From Actinophytocola sp044466355 (GTDB taxonomy: Bacteria > Actinomycetota > Actinomycetes > Mycobacteriales > Pseudonocardiaceae), in contig NZ_JBITMQ010000012.1 in NCBI RefSeq assembly GCF_044466355.1, forward strand, positions 124,001 through 188,000: a stretch of 64,000 nucleotides of DNA. The letters run 5' to 3'. The position numbers were made by a program, and so were the translations under genes. The notes under the pieces are model-generated. The model saw only the letters and a program-made list of their open reading frames with translations, did no database searches and was not told the DNA's origin. This document shows positions 49,904 through 58,600 of the stretch, one piece after another; positions within the stretch are counted from its first letter, which is position 1; every line of letters starts with the position of its first letter.

Positions 49904-51756
49904 GCCGCAGAACCGCCGAGGCCGAGCGCCGGGAACGCAGGCGGAAGGCGCGGGCGGCGGGCTGGGCGACGGTCCGCGACACGACGGTCCTGCGCAGGCT
50001 CGCGGACGCGGTCCACGTCAGCGTCGGCGAGAGCCTCACCGGTGCCGACGCGTGGGCGGTCACCGACGCGTACGGCCACATCACCGTCAACCAGGAACGG
50101 GACGGCGAACCGGCGGAGTGGGCGTGGGTGTTCGCGCACCTGTTGCTGCACCTCGGACTCGGCCACGCGGACGACGACACGGGCGTGCCGCTCGTGAACG
50201 GCAGTTACGACCGGATCCACACGGCCGCCTGCTGTGTCGCGGTCAACCGGTTCGCGCAGACCGTGCGGATCGGCCGGCCGCTCGTGCTGATGCCGGAGCT
50301 GCCCGGTGGCGAGGAGGAGGCGCTGGCCAGGCGCTGGCGCGACACCGGCGTGCCGGCCGAGTACGCCGCGCTCGGCACCAACGGCACGCGGCCGTGCCTG
50401 GGCACGCCCCCTGCCGGCGACTACCGCCCGGTGCGGAAACCCGTGTGGGACCAGCAGTTCGCGCTCGGCCTGACCGACGCCGCGACCGAGGCCATCACGC
50501 ACGCCGCCGAGTCGCGCGGGCAGACCGCGCACCTGCGGCCGCGGCGGGAGTGGGACCGGGCGCTGTCGTGGTTCGTGTCGTCGTTCCCGCTGCTCGGCGC
50601 GGTCGCCGCCGGGTTCACGCTCGTGCCGGACGCGGACGTGGCGCGGGCGTGGGACATCAGCGTCGCCGCGGTGTCGCCGGAACACGGCGAGATCTACGTC
50701 AACCCGTACGCGACGCTGTCGGCCGAGGAGTGGCGGTTCGTGCTCGCGCACGAGATGCTGCACGCCGCGCTCGGCCACGACCGCCGCGCGCAGGGCCGCG
50801 AACCGTACCTGTGGAACGTGGCCTGCGACTTCGTGATCAACGGCTGGCTGGTCGCGATGGGCGTCGGTCACCTGCCGGAAGGCGCGCTGTACGACCAGAA
50901 ACTGACCGGCCTGTCCGCCGAGTCGGTGTACGACACGCTCGTCACCGACCTGCGCAGGGCCCGCAAGCTGCGCACGCTCGGCGCCCCGGCCGGTGACGTG
51001 CTCGGCGACTGGCTGTCCGAGCCGGAAGCGGCGGCCCGTCGCGGCTCCCGGCGCACGGACCGGCCGACGCCGTGGGACCGCGTCACGAACGTGAATCTCG
51101 ACGACTTCTACCGCCGCGCCCTCACCCAGGGCCTCGAGTACCACCGCGGCAGCGGCCGTGGTCTGGTGCCGGGCGGCCTGGAGGAGGAGATCCGCGCGCT
51201 GGAACACCCGCCGCGGCCGTGGGACGCGCGGCTCGCGCGCTGGTTCGACGAGCACGTCCGCGTCCCGGAACCGCGGCGCAGCTACGCACGGGCGTCGCGA
51301 CGTCAGTCCGCCAGCCCGGAAATCCCCCGGCCGGGCAAGCTCCGCCCGGAGGAACTGTCACAGCGCGCGACCTTCGGCGTCGTGCTGGACACGTCCGGGT
51401 CCATGGACACGCGGTTGCTTGGCAAGGCGCTGGGCGCGATCGCGTCCTACGCCACGGCTCGCGACGTCCCGGCCGCCAGGGTCGTGTTCTGCGACGCGGT
51501 CGCCTACGACGCCGGCTACCTCGCCCCGGCCGACATCGCGGGCCGGGTGAAGGTCCGCGGCCGCGGCGGCACCGTGCTGCGACCGGGGGTGCGGCTGCTC
51601 GAACACGCGCCCGACTTCCCGGCGGACGGCCCGATCCTGGTGATCACCGACGGCGACTGCGACGTGGTGCGCGTGCGCCGCGAGCACGCGTTCCTGATCC
51701 CGGCCGGTGCGCGGCTCCCGTTCACCCCGCGCGGCCCCGTGTTCCGGGTCAGCTGA
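49900..51756 (+). CDS. DUF2201-like metallopeptidase-vWA protein with a duplicated peptidase domain
   Basis: A 618-residue protein. Two copies of a putative zinc-peptidase domain are in tandem. The second has a full site, VLAHEMLHAALGH (His284, Glu285, His288, His293); the first keeps the His residues but not the Glu, VFAHLLLHLGLGH (His80, His84, His89). Each copy is followed by a similar stretch (AACCVAVNRF and NVACDFVING). The C-terminal ~130 residues are a vWA domain with an intact MIDAS, VVLDTSGSMD (Asp497). It pairs with the upstream MoxR ATPase, which probably remodels or activates it. No signal peptide, so cytosolic. Confidence 0.9.
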   Translation: MSRRTAEAERRERRRKARAAGWATVRDTTVLRRLADAVHVSVGESLTGADAWAVTDAYGHITVNQERDGEPAEWAWVFAHLLLHLGLGHADDDTGVPLVNGSYDRIHTAACCVAVNRFAQTVRIGRPLVLMPELPGGEEEALARRWRDTGVPAEYAALGTNGTRPCLGTPPAGDYRPVRKPVWDQQFALGLTDAATEAITHAAESRGQTAHLRPRREWDRALSWFVSSFPLLGAVAAGFTLVPDADVARAWDISVAAVSPEHGEIYVNPYATLSAEEWRFVLAHEMLHAALGHDRRAQGREPYLWNVACDFVINGWLVAMGVGHLPEGALYDQKLTGLSAESVYDTLVTDLRRARKLRTLGAPAGDVLGDWLSEPEAAARRGSRRTDRPTPWDRVTNVNLDDFYRRALTQGLEYHRGSGRGLVPGGLEEEIRALEHPPRPWDARLARWFDEHVRVPEPRRSYARASRRQSASPEIPRPGKLRPEELSQRATFGVVLDTSGSMDTRLLGKALGAIASYATARDVPAARVVFCDAVAYDAGYLAPADIAGRVKVRGRGGTVLRPGVRLLEHAPDFPADGPILVITDGDCDVVRVRREHAFLIPAGARLPFTPRGPVFRVS

Positions 51757-51776
51757 CCCGGTTCACCGTCGCCACC

Positions 51777-51856
51777 GGACAAATCATGGACAGATCGCCG
51801 GAATCGCCGGCCGGTTCCGGCGATCGCTTGCCGGGGTCAAATGCCGTAGGCATCCT
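51777..51856 (+). promoter_or_regulatory. Promoter with tandem GGACARATC element, copy 1
   Basis: GGACAAATCATGGACAGATC (51777-51796) is a direct repeat of GGACARATC with an 11-base period. A -35-like TTGCCG (51828) and a -10-like CATCCT (51851) are 17 bases apart. The same parts recur with identical spacing at 52872-52951. It lies 19 bases before the first possible start of the cyclase-EAD2 gene. Confidence 0.7.
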
Positions 51857-51883
51857 GAATGGAACGACGTGGGGGTGAGCAGC

Positions 51884-52858
51884 ATGGCAGACGAGCGGAC
51901 GACGAACGGTCGCACGACCACCGACGAGCACAACACGATCTGCGCGGTCGACATCGAGGGCTTCGGCGGCGGTGACCGCACCCGCCCGAACTACGTCGCA
52001 CTCCGCGAGGGCATGTACACCGCCGTCGAGCAGGCGTTCCAGCGGTCGGGCATCCCGTGGGACAACTGCTACCACGAGGGCGCGGGCGACAGCATCCTCG
52101 CGCTCGCCCCGTCAACTGTCGGCAAGGCGACGTTCGCCGCGAACCTGCCGACGGCACTTGCCGCGACGTTGCGGGCCCACAACGCCGAACACCCGCCGGA
52201 GGAACGGCTCCGGCTGCGCATGGCACTGCACGCGGGCGAGATCACCCGCGACGCCCGCGGCGTGACCGGCACGGCCATCATCCACGCCGCCCGCCTGCTC
52301 GAGGCACCGCCGCTCAAGGAGGCGCTGCGCACGTCGACCGGCCTGCTCGCCGTCATCGCCTCGGCCTGGTTCTACGACGAGGTCATCCGCCAGCACACCG
52401 AGAACGCGCCGGAGGACTACGTGCGGTTCGACGTGAGCGTCAAGGAGACCAGCGGGACCGGCTGGATCCGCCTGCCCGACGGTGCGCGGCCCGAACCTCC
52501 GCCGCGGCACGAGATCGAGAAGCGCGAGGACACCGCGCCCGCCAACGGATCGTCCGTCGTCACGGTCTCCCCGGTCGTGCGGCCCGCGTCGCCCGAGTTC
52601 TACCAGGTGGTCGACGCGATCGAGGCGATTCCCTGCATGCAGGGCGAACACACCCGTTCGTTCGTGATCGACCAGCTGCGCTTCGCGGGCGCCATCCGCT
52701 ACTTCCCGAACCGCAGGGCGCACGTGACGAGCATCCTGCGCACCTGCCTCGACTTCGAGGACGGTGTGGTCCAGCTGGTCACCGCGATCTCCGAACAGGA
52801 ACCGAGCGGCTCGCTGCCGCTGAACCGCCTCGTCTCGTTGCTGGGCAACGGCGCGTAA
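51884..52858 (+). CDS. Nucleotidyl-cyclase-like domain fused to effector-associated domain 2 (EAD2)
   Basis: A 324-residue two-domain protein. Residues ~15-190 resemble class III cyclases: the two metal Asp are present (CAVDIEGFGG and HEGAGDSILAL), and the LRMALHAGEI and GTAIIHAARLLE strands match the core, but the usual Asn near the last motif is His here. Residues ~235-320 form an EAD2 domain (FYQVVDAIEAIPCMQGEHTR to NRLVSLLG). EADs are adaptor domains that pair sensors or effectors in conflict systems; the downstream VMAP protein carries the same EAD. It may make a cyclic nucleotide or bind one. ATG 51884 or GTG 51875 start. Confidence 0.82.
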   Translation: MADERTTNGRTTTDEHNTICAVDIEGFGGGDRTRPNYVALREGMYTAVEQAFQRSGIPWDNCYHEGAGDSILALAPSTVGKATFAANLPTALAATLRAHNAEHPPEERLRLRMALHAGEITRDARGVTGTAIIHAARLLEAPPLKEALRTSTGLLAVIASAWFYDEVIRQHTENAPEDYVRFDVSVKETSGTGWIRLPDGARPEPPPRHEIEKREDTAPANGSSVVTVSPVVRPASPEFYQVVDAIEAIPCMQGEHTRSFVIDQLRFAGAIRYFPNRRAHVTSILRTCLDFEDGVVQLVTAISEQEPSGSLPLNRLVSLLGNGA

Positions 52859-52871
52859 GGCGTCCCCGGCT

Positions 52872-52951
52872 GGACAAATCAAGGACAGATCCCACCATCC
52901 CGAAGATCGTCCCCGCCGCGGCTTGCCGACCTGCTGTGCCGTGGGCATCCT
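52872..52951 (+). promoter_or_regulatory. Promoter with tandem GGACARATC element, copy 2
   Basis: GGACAAATCAAGGACAGATC (52872-52891), TTGCCG (52923) and CATCCT (52946, 17-base spacer) repeat the layout of copy 1, with the same 51-base distance from element to -35. The TGCCGTRGGCATCCTG core is also shared. The VMAP start is 87 bases beyond the -10. Confidence 0.7.
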
Positions 52952-53037
52952 GGACGAACCTGCCCACGAGGCGCACATGATCGCTATCCTGCGCCCGCGG
53001 GGTGTCCAGCGCGGTGGTGCGGGAGGGAGCGGCTCCA

Positions 53038-54483
53038 GTGACGTCGAGTAGTGCCGGCGGACCGTTGTGGCCGCTCGTGAAGGCGATGCAGGCGCTGCCC
53101 TGCCTGACCTCGCAGCAGGACCGCAACTTCGTCGTACGCCTGCTGATCGACCGGCTCGGGCCGTTGCAGATCGAGGAAAGCCCCCGGATCGGTCCGCACG
53201 TGCTGAGCATCGTCGAGGTGTGCGCCCGCCGTTCCGACGGTCTGGGTGCACTGTTGGACATTCTCGGTGAACTTGACGAAGGCACGATCCATCTGCGAGA
53301 GGTTGCGCGCATAATCGCTGAGCGCGACGCTCACGAGCTGTGGCCTGAGGAGGAACGAGAAAGGCTCTTCGCCTTGCTGTCAGGGATGATTTTCAAGGAC
53401 CTGGTGGACCTGTACGGGCAGGTCGCCGGTCTGGGCGCGCCCGAACTCCCTGCCGAGACGACCTATCGCGACGTGTTCGCGACGCTGGAGAGCCTGAACG
53501 CCGATCCGGACGGGTTGCCGAAGCCGATCGTGTTCGTCGAGCACCTCGCCAAGGGCCGCCGCCCCGAGCTCGCGAACGAGCTGCGCAGGTGGGCCGACCG
53601 GCAGGCGAACCGCCTCGGCGTGATCACCCAGCTGCAGGCCCTGCGCCGTGCGTTCGCCGCGCCGTCGCCGGGTCCGCCGCCCGGCGCGCCCGCCTACCTC
53701 GTGCTGTTGTTGCGCCGCACCGGCCTCACCGACGAGAAGTACCAGCTCTGCCACTGGTCGCAGCTCGACCTGTCGGACGGGTGGCACCCCGAACGCGGTG
53801 AGGACGTCATCGGGACCCTGGAGGAGATCAAGCGCCACGTCGCGACCCTGATCGAGACGGTGGAGACGAAGTGGGCGCGGTTCCAGCCGGCCATCCACAT
53901 CGAGGCGGTCCTGTCCGACGACCTGCTGAACCTCGACATCGAGCAGTGGTCGTGGGAGGTGGAGAGCGCGCTGCCGGAGCTGCCCATCGGGTGCCGGTAC
54001 GTGTTCGTGATCCGGTCCCTGGAACGCATGCAGAAGGGCCAGTGGCATCGCCCGTGGCACGCGAGGTGGTCCGTGCTCGGCAGTCAGCTCGGCGAAACCG
54101 GCACGGTCGAACGGGAATCCGTGCGGTGGGTCGCCGAGGGGGACGCGATCCGCAAGCTCATCGTCGACTTCGAGAACAACCAGAACGTCGTCGCGCTCGT
54201 CCTGAGGGAGCCACCGATGCGCAACGCCGACATCGCGATCGGTCTGAGGGCAGGGGTTCCTGTCGTGGTGTGGAACCGCGAGGAGGGCATTTCGGAGGAA
54301 TTCTTGACAACGGTCGGGCACCTGCTCCACAACGACGAGTCGGGCTCGGTCCTGCAGCGCGTCAAGCATCTGCGGACCACCGCGTACGAGTCACACCCCG
54401 GTCACATCGGCCACCACCTGGCGGTGATGTGGGACGACCCGGAACGCATCGTCGTGCCACCGGGTGAGGTGAGCGTGGCATGA
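53038..54483 (+). CDS. VMAP protein with N-terminal EAD2 (vWA-MoxR-associated protein)
   Basis: A 481-residue protein. Residues ~8-90 are an EAD2 adaptor (LVKAMQALPCLTSQQDRNFV, then IGPHVLSIVEVCARRSDGLG). The middle ~100-220 is helical (VMAP-M-like), and the rest resembles VMAP-C: LVLLLRRTGLTDEKYQLCHW, AIHIEAVLSDDLLNLDIEQW, IGLRAGVPVVVWNREEG and DDPERIVVPPGE. In the published model VMAP bridges the MoxR-vWA pair to EAD-bearing sensors or effectors; this one has the same EAD as the cyclase next door. I prefer GTG 53038 because GGGAGGGAGC precedes it. Confidence 0.85.
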   Translation: MTSSSAGGPLWPLVKAMQALPCLTSQQDRNFVVRLLIDRLGPLQIEESPRIGPHVLSIVEVCARRSDGLGALLDILGELDEGTIHLREVARIIAERDAHELWPEEERERLFALLSGMIFKDLVDLYGQVAGLGAPELPAETTYRDVFATLESLNADPDGLPKPIVFVEHLAKGRRPELANELRRWADRQANRLGVITQLQALRRAFAAPSPGPPPGAPAYLVLLLRRTGLTDEKYQLCHWSQLDLSDGWHPERGEDVIGTLEEIKRHVATLIETVETKWARFQPAIHIEAVLSDDLLNLDIEQWSWEVESALPELPIGCRYVFVIRSLERMQKGQWHRPWHARWSVLGSQLGETGTVERESVRWVAEGDAIRKLIVDFENNQNVVALVLREPPMRNADIAIGLRAGVPVVVWNREEGISEEFLTTVGHLLHNDESGSVLQRVKHLRTTAYESHPGHIGHHLAVMWDDPERIVVPPGEVSVA

Positions 54484-54492
54484 GCGGAGCTA

Positions 54493-54536
54493 GCGGAGCT
54501 TGCGGAGCGAATCGTCAGGCGCGGGGCGACTGCGAG
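54493..54536 (+). repeat. 44-bp repeat before the second moxR gene (copy 1)
   Basis: GCGGAGCTTGCGGAGCGAAT begins a 44-base block that recurs at 55597-55640 with 38 of 44 bases identical. Both copies sit directly before the ribosome site (GGGGGAG) of the next gene in the conflict operon. Confidence 0.7.
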
Positions 54537-54544
54537 GGGGAGTC

Positions 54545-55591
54545 ATGAGCGCTCTGCCCAACGAGCCGTTGCCGGTGGACTGGCACGTGTACCGGGGCAC
54601 CGGCAACCCCGGCACCGTCGACGAACTGCCCGCGCCGCCGCCGTGGCGCCGGTTCTCCGGTGAGCCGGTCAACTCCGCGCCCACCGACGACGGTGGCGAG
54701 GCGGACCGGCGGATCGGCGGCGTGCACGGCATCGGCCGCGTACCGAGCCCGCACGAGATCGCGATGGTCAACGCCGCGATCTACCTGCGCAGGCCGTTGC
54801 TGGTGACCGGACGGCCCGGCACCGGAAAGTCCAGCCTCGCCTACCTGATCTCCCGCGAGCTGGGGCTCGGGCCGGTGCTGCGCTGGTCGATCACGAGCCG
54901 CACCACGCTCAAGGAGGGCCTGTACCTCTACGACGCGATCGGCCGGGTCCAGGAGATCAACGCGCGCCGCGGCGAGGAACCGGACATCGGTGAGTTCGTG
55001 CACCTCGGCCCGCTCGGCACCGCGCTGCTGCCGTACGAGCGGCCGCGGGTGCTGTTGATCGACGAGCTGGACAAGAGCGACATCGACCTGCCGAACGACC
55101 TGCTCAACGTCTTCGAGGACGGCGAGTACGAGATCCCGGAGCTGACCCGGATCGGGGGCAGGCACCCCGAGGTCACGGTGCTGACCGGCGACCGAGAGGG
55201 CACCGCGGTGGTGCGGCGCGGCCGGGTGCGGTGCCGTGCGTTCCCCATCGTCATCGTCACCAGCAACGGTGAACGCGAGTTCCCCGCGCCTTTCCTGCGC
55301 CGCTGCCTGAAGCTGCACGTCGAACCGCCGACGCCGCAACAGCTCGGCGCGATGGTGGCCGCGCAGTTCGGTGCTGTCGAGGGCATCGAACGCGTCGACG
55401 TCGCCCGGCTGATCACGGACTTCACGGCACGCAGCGACGCGACCGGCGGGCTCGCCTCCGACCAGCTGCTCAACGCCGTCCACCTCGCGGTGGAGCTGGC
55501 GACCTCGGGGGCGTACCAACCCGACCACGACTGGCAGGAGTTGCTCACGGCGATCTGGCACCCGTTGTCCTCGTCGGTCACGGAGACGTGA
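54545..55591 (+). CDS. MoxR-type AAA+ ATPase (second copy, VMAP partner)
   Basis: A 348-residue AAA+ ATPase distinct from the first. Walker A is LVTGRPGTGKSSLAYLI, Walker B is VLLIDELDKSDIDLPNDLL, and sensor 1 is IVTSNGEREF; an Arg in PFLRRCLKLHVEPP follows. The N-terminal ~70 residues are a Pro-rich extension (LPVDWHVYRGTGNPGTVDEL). This layout is the MoxR type found next to VMAP and SAV_2336-like vWA proteins. It lies 61 bases after the VMAP gene and 78 bases before the FxsT-type gene, with 44-bp repeats in both gaps. Confidence 0.92.
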   Translation: MSALPNEPLPVDWHVYRGTGNPGTVDELPAPPPWRRFSGEPVNSAPTDDGGEADRRIGGVHGIGRVPSPHEIAMVNAAIYLRRPLLVTGRPGTGKSSLAYLISRELGLGPVLRWSITSRTTLKEGLYLYDAIGRVQEINARRGEEPDIGEFVHLGPLGTALLPYERPRVLLIDELDKSDIDLPNDLLNVFEDGEYEIPELTRIGGRHPEVTVLTGDREGTAVVRRGRVRCRAFPIVIVTSNGEREFPAPFLRRCLKLHVEPPTPQQLGAMVAAQFGAVEGIERVDVARLITDFTARSDATGGLASDQLLNAVHLAVELATSGAYQPDHDWQELLTAIWHPLSSSVTET

Positions 55592-55596
55592 CATGT

Positions 55597-55640
55597 GCGG
55601 AGCTTGCCGAGCGAATCAGCGGGCACGGGGCGACCGCGAG
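55597..55640 (+). repeat. 44-bp repeat before the FxsT-type gene (copy 2)
   Basis: Second copy of the 44-base block found at 54493-54536. A short inserted hairpin-like stretch follows before the GGGGGAG ribosome site. Confidence 0.7.
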
Positions 55641-55669
55641 CGGCTCCCCGTAGCCCGCGAGGGGGAGCC

Positions 55670-58600
55670 GTGAGCGGCCTGCCACTCGATGATTCGCCGG
55701 ACGGCGCTCCCGGGCTCGCCTCGGGGGTGTTCCCGCACTTCGAGGACAGGGACGCGGCCGAGGTGCCCCGCCTGTCCACCGACGAACTGGAGTGGCACGA
55801 GGTTCGCGACGCGTTGTGGCTCGCGCACATGCTGCGTCCCCCTGTGCAGGAGGGGGACGCGCCGCAGCCCCCGCAGGCCCGGCCGCCGGACGTGCCCGCC
55901 GGCCCGGACGCACGGACGCCGAAGCCCACCGGCCCTCCTGAGCCGCCGGAGCCCGGTCCGGCCCCGGAGGACCAGGAGGAGCCCCGGGAGCCGGACCACG
56001 AACCCGCGCCGCAGGACTGGCGGGTCGGCAAGCCGCACCCCGTCCGCGCGGCCGTGCTCGACCGGCACGCGCCTGCCGAGACGGCCCCGCTGACCTGGCC
56101 GACGGCGCCCGCGCTGGCGAACCGGCGCCAGATCGCGAAGGCCCTGCGTCCCCTCGGCAGGCGGGTCGCCTCGCCGTGGCGGACGGAGCTGGACGAGGAG
56201 GAGACGGCGGTGCGGGCGGCGCAGGACCGCATGTGGTTCCCCGCGTTCCGCCCCGCGAGGTCCCGCCGGTTCGAGCTGGTCGTGGTGATCGACACCGCGG
56301 GCGCCGCGGACGTGTGGCAGCAGCAGGTCGACGAGTTGTGCGACCTCTTCCGCCGCCAGGGCGCGTTCCGCGACGTGCGCACACTGCTGGTCGACGGCTC
56401 CGTGACGAACGAGGAGGAGGTGCTGCTGCGCACGCCCGGCCCGGACGGCGTGGTGCGCGGCTGGCGCGACCAGATCGACCCGACCGGGCGAACCGTCTTC
56501 GTCGTGCTCACCGACGGTATCGGCGAGGGCTGGCGGTCCGACGCCGTCACCCGGGTGGTGGCCTCGTGGGCGCGGCACACGCCCACCGCCATCGTGAACC
56601 TCCTGCCGGAGCGGTTGTGGCACTGGAGCGGGCTGACACCCCGCCGGGTGCGACTGCGCGCGGCGAAACCGGGTGCCCCCAACGTGCGGCTGCGCGTGGA
56701 GAACACCGACGGGAGCGAGGACGGCCACGCTGTCCCGATCCCGGTGCTGAGCCTCGATCCGGTGTTCTGGGCGAACTGGGCGAAGCTGCTCGGCACTCCC
56801 GGTGCGGGCTGGGTGGACAGCACGACCGTGTTCGTCGAACCCGACACGCGGGTCATCGACGTGGCTGGGACCCCGGCGCAACCGCGGACGGAACTGGCGC
56901 CGAGGGACCGGGTGCTGCGGTTCCGCACGTTCGCGTCGGCGTCCGCGTTCCAACTCGCGACCCTGCTCGCCGCGGTGCCGCTGACCATGCCGACGATCAA
57001 GCTGGTGCAGCGGGTGATGCTGCCGAGCGCGGACATCTCCGCCATCGCCGAGGTGGTGCTCGGCGGGTTGTTGCGGAAGACCTCGATGAAACCGGACCCG
57101 GTCCCGCAGGCGGCCGGGGACGACGGCGGCGACGGCGTCGATGGCGTCGGTTATGAGTTCCACAGAGGTGTGCGTGCGGAACTGCTGGCCGCGGGCAGAC
57201 GGGGGGACACCATCCGGGTGGCCCGGCTGATCGCCGGTTATCTCGGTCAGCGAAATCCGGTGCTGCGCAATTTCCGGGAGGCGCTGGATGATCCGGAACG
57301 CACCCCCGAACCGGAAGTGACCCCGGAAAACCGTCCGTACCTCAAGGTGCAGGAAGCTGTCTTCCGGGCGCTTTCCGGACGTTACGCGGCGCGAGCCACC
57401 CGTCTGCGTCGCAAGAGGAAGATCAATCCACCCGATGTCGACGTCGGCGAGGGCGCTAAGCTGCCCCAGCCGGAACCGCCATCCCGGCACGAGTGGACGC
57501 TCCCGCCCCCTTTCGAAGGAGACAACATGCCTGCGTCGGGTTCGGGTCAGCTGGAAGGTCGTTCCCTGGTGCGGCAACCGCAGATCTGGGGTGGGGTGCC
57601 GCTGCGGAACCCGGACTTCGTCGGTCGTGAGCCGTTGCTCGAACAACTGCGCAGGCGGTTGAGCGAACCCGGCGAAACGACGACCGCGGTTCTGCCGGAA
57701 GCGTTGCACGGAATGGGCGGCGTCGGTAAGTCGCAGAGCGTCGTCGAGTACATCTACCGGAACGTCTCGGAATACGACATCGTGTGGTGGATCCCGGCCG
57801 AGCACACCACACAGATCCGGTCGAGTTTCGTCGAACTCGCGAAACGGCTGGGTATCACGGCGGGCAGCGCGGAGACCGCCGTGCCGGCGGTGCTGGAAAT
57901 GCTGCGCAGCGGGATCCCGGACCGCAAGTGGATTCTCGTCTTCGACAACGCCGAACGACCGGATGACGTGCGACCGTTCCTGCCGCCCGGTTCCGGCCAC
58001 GTCGTGGTGACCTCACGCAACGCCGAGTGGGCTGGCGTCGCCCGCACGGTCGAGGTCGACCTCTTCACACGTTCGGAGAGCATCGAGTTGCTGCGCCGCA
58101 GGGGCGGTGGCACTATCTCCGACGAAGACGCCGATCGCCTCGCCGAGGCTCTTGGCGACCTTCCGCTAGCGGTTGAGCAGGCGGCGGCGTGGCGTGCGCA
58201 GACCGGGATGCCCGTCGCCGAATACGTCGACCTCCTCGAGAAGAACAGTGCTGAGCTGCTGACGGCAGGCGCGACCGGCGAGTACGAGTTGTCGGTGGCG
58301 GCGGCCTGGAACGTGCCACTCAACCGGTTGCGAACCGACCGGCGTGCCGCGTTGGAGCTCCTACAGGTGTGCGCGTTCTTCAGCCCGGAACCCATTGCCC
58401 GCAGCCTGTTCACAGGTGTGCGCGGGGCTCCGGTGCCACCGGCGCTGGCGGAGGCACTCGCGGATCCGATCAAACTGAACTCGGCGATCCGGGAGATCCA
58501 CCGGTACAGCCTCGCGAAGATCGACCACGCACGCAACACGATTCAACTACACCGATTGGTGCAAGCAGTCTTGCGTGATCAGCTCGACAAGACCAAGTGG

